Shown: positions 20,080 to 20,672 of the stretch, piece by piece
Layout of the letters: the number at the start of each line of letters is the position of its first letter
Numbering within the stretch: the stretch's first letter is position 1
Source of the DNA: WYZ-LMO2 sp040514265
Lineage (GTDB): Archaea; Halobacteriota; Archaeoglobi; Archaeoglobales; Archaeoglobaceae
Length of the DNA stretch: 20,672 nucleotides
Assembly (NCBI GenBank): GCA_040514265.1
Contig: JBEVCD010000043.1
Coordinates: 1 to 20,672 of the forward strand
Direction: 5' to 3'
Notes under the pieces: generated by a model
The model's database searches: none
What the model was told of the DNA's origin: nothing
The model's input: only the letters and a program-made list of their open reading frames with translations
Program-made: the position numbers and the translations under genes

Positions 20080-20541
20080 ATGAGGTTGAGGACCAAATTG
20101 CTCAAAGAGGAAGACAGATACCGGGGAATTGTCAGATTAGGTAAGGATCTAAGATTTAGGCCGAAGAACTATATTGCCATCACCGGTAAGAGGAAAACTG
20201 CGGCAAGAGTTTGGATCGAAAGAAGCAGAGAATTCGTCTGGATCGACGAGATTACTGCTAAGAACGCCAAAGTCTCGATCGGAGACACAGTCAAAATTGA
20301 GAAAATAGAGCCTAGACAAGCCAAGCTCATCGTCCTCTCTGGTGAAGATCCTTCGAACGTCTTCTGGCCACCGAGCTTAGCTTCGAAACTGCTAAAGGAG
20401 ACTCTGGTGGGAAGAGTAGCTACGGGCGGCGATCTACTGGCTTTAAAAACTCCGCTTGGTCTGGCAGTCTACGAAGTTATCGAAACGAATCCGGATGGCT
20501 TCGTCGTCGTGGCTGAAGACACGGATTTGGAATTCTTCTAA
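20080..20541 (+). CDS. Stand-alone Cdc48/VAT N-domain-like protein
   Basis: A 153-aa protein resembling only the N-terminal substrate/cofactor-binding domain of archaeal Cdc48 (VAT): a double-psi beta-barrel half (about 10-80) with YRGIVRLGKDL, AITGKRKTAARVW, IDEITAKNAKVSIGDTVKIE, then an alpha-beta half (about 85-153) with LLKETLVGRVATGGDLLAL and the ending DGFVVVAEDTDLEFF, equivalent to the VAT-N end (TE.TEIEL). No AAA module follows; the frame stops at 20539-20541 and tRNA-Val begins 11 bases later on the other strand. It may bind Cdc48/AMA substrates or cofactors as an adaptor, or act as a competitor. The start at 20080 is chosen by TATA spacing. The fold assignment is by pattern; the adaptor role is inference. 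Confidence 0.7.
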   Translation: MRLRTKLLKEEDRYRGIVRLGKDLRFRPKNYIAITGKRKTAARVWIERSREFVWIDEITAKNAKVSIGDTVKIEKIEPRQAKLIVLSGEDPSNVFWPPSLASKLLKETLVGRVATGGDLLALKTPLGLAVYEVIETNPDGFVVVAEDTDLEFF

Positions 20542-20551
20542 AGATTTTGAG

Positions 20552-20624
20552 TGGGCTCGCCCGGATTCGAACCGGGGACCTCCGCCGTGTGAGGGCGGCG
20601 TCATAACCGCTAGACCACGAGCCC
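20552..20624 (-). tRNA. tRNA-Val(CAC)
   Basis: On the minus strand acceptor GGGCTCG (20618-20624) pairs with CGAGCCC (20553-20559); discriminator A is at 20552. The anticodon loop reads CTCACAC between CCGCC and GGCGG and presents CAC (GUG codon). The T arm is CCCGG-TTCGAAT-CCGGG. CCA is not encoded. It is convergent with the Cdc48-N-like gene. Confidence 0.94.
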
Positions 20625-20644
20625 TCTAAGGTGTTCTTCGCTCG

Positions 20645-20653
20645 AATTTTTAA
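20645..20653 (-). promoter_or_regulatory. TATA box of tRNA-Val
   Basis: TTAAAAATT on the minus strand is centred 25 bases upstream of the tRNA 5' end at 20624. Confidence 0.6.
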
Positions 20654-20672
20654 GTTTATCTCTCGACGTTAG

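Overview
The window is archaeal and most likely from the Archaeoglobales (Archaeoglobus/Ferroglobus/Geoglobus group). The reasons are archaeal-type phenylalanyl-tRNA synthetase beta, ApgM, the archaeal CoA enzyme phosphopantoate--beta-alanine ligase, DUF99, DUF1464 and COG1326-type zinc-finger proteins, an AMA-like AAA ATPase (a family described from Archaeoglobus and methanogens), very G+C-rich tRNA stems, and TATA boxes about 25 bp upstream of leaderless start codons. It is draft sequence: 100 Ns at 19446-19545 mark a scaffold gap. The genus is inferred from gene content only.

Layout. 1-1179 (-): a glutaryl-CoA dehydrogenase-like flavoprotein, cut by the window edge. 1194-3129: a gene-poor, A-rich island on the 3' side of a tRNA-Asp. 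It holds broken genes, including a frameshifted winged-helix protein, a frameshifted RelB-like antitoxin and a truncated RelE-like toxin. 3130-6974 (-): tRNA-Asp, then sua5, apgM and pheT, transcribed pheT>apgM>sua5 with two ATGA overlaps. 7030-9064 (+): an asparagine-synthase-like protein without a glutaminase nucleophile, overlapping a HAD phosphatase. 9061-11230 (-): DUF99, a polytopic membrane protein and RtcA. 11264-11758 (+): an HD phosphohydrolase. 11718-12890 (-): a stand-alone receiver domain and phosphopantoate--beta-alanine ligase. 12967-13356 (+): thioredoxin. 13353-14408 (-): an AMA-like AAA ATPase. 14462-16010 (+): a zinc-finger protein and a nucleotidyltransferase. 15946-16686 (-): a ROK kinase. 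16735-17340 (+): AMMECR1. 17335-19422 (-): a TPR protein and a DUF1464 ASKHA protein. After the gap come tRNA-Leu(CAA), a ribbon-helix-helix-like remnant that reads into the tRNA antisense, a stand-alone Cdc48-N-like protein and tRNA-Val(CAC).

How the parts relate. Most genes are housekeeping: tRNA charging and t6A modification, glycolysis/gluconeogenesis, CoA synthesis, RNA-end chemistry, protein quality control. The region is extremely compact. Divergent neighbours share a single central TATA element 24-29 bp from both start codons at three places, and convergent neighbours overlap at their stop codons, by up to 65 bp. The accessory material, both small debris fields, lies directly 3' of tRNA genes (Asp and Leu).

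The points most worth following are the symmetric bidirectional leaderless promoters, the stand-alone Cdc48 N-domain protein together with an AMA-like ATPase carrying an unusual pore loop and an HbYX-like tail, the cysteine-less asparagine synthase/HAD pair, and the tRNA-flanked toxin-antitoxin graveyard. No CRISPR array, intact insertion sequence, integrase or riboswitch was seen.
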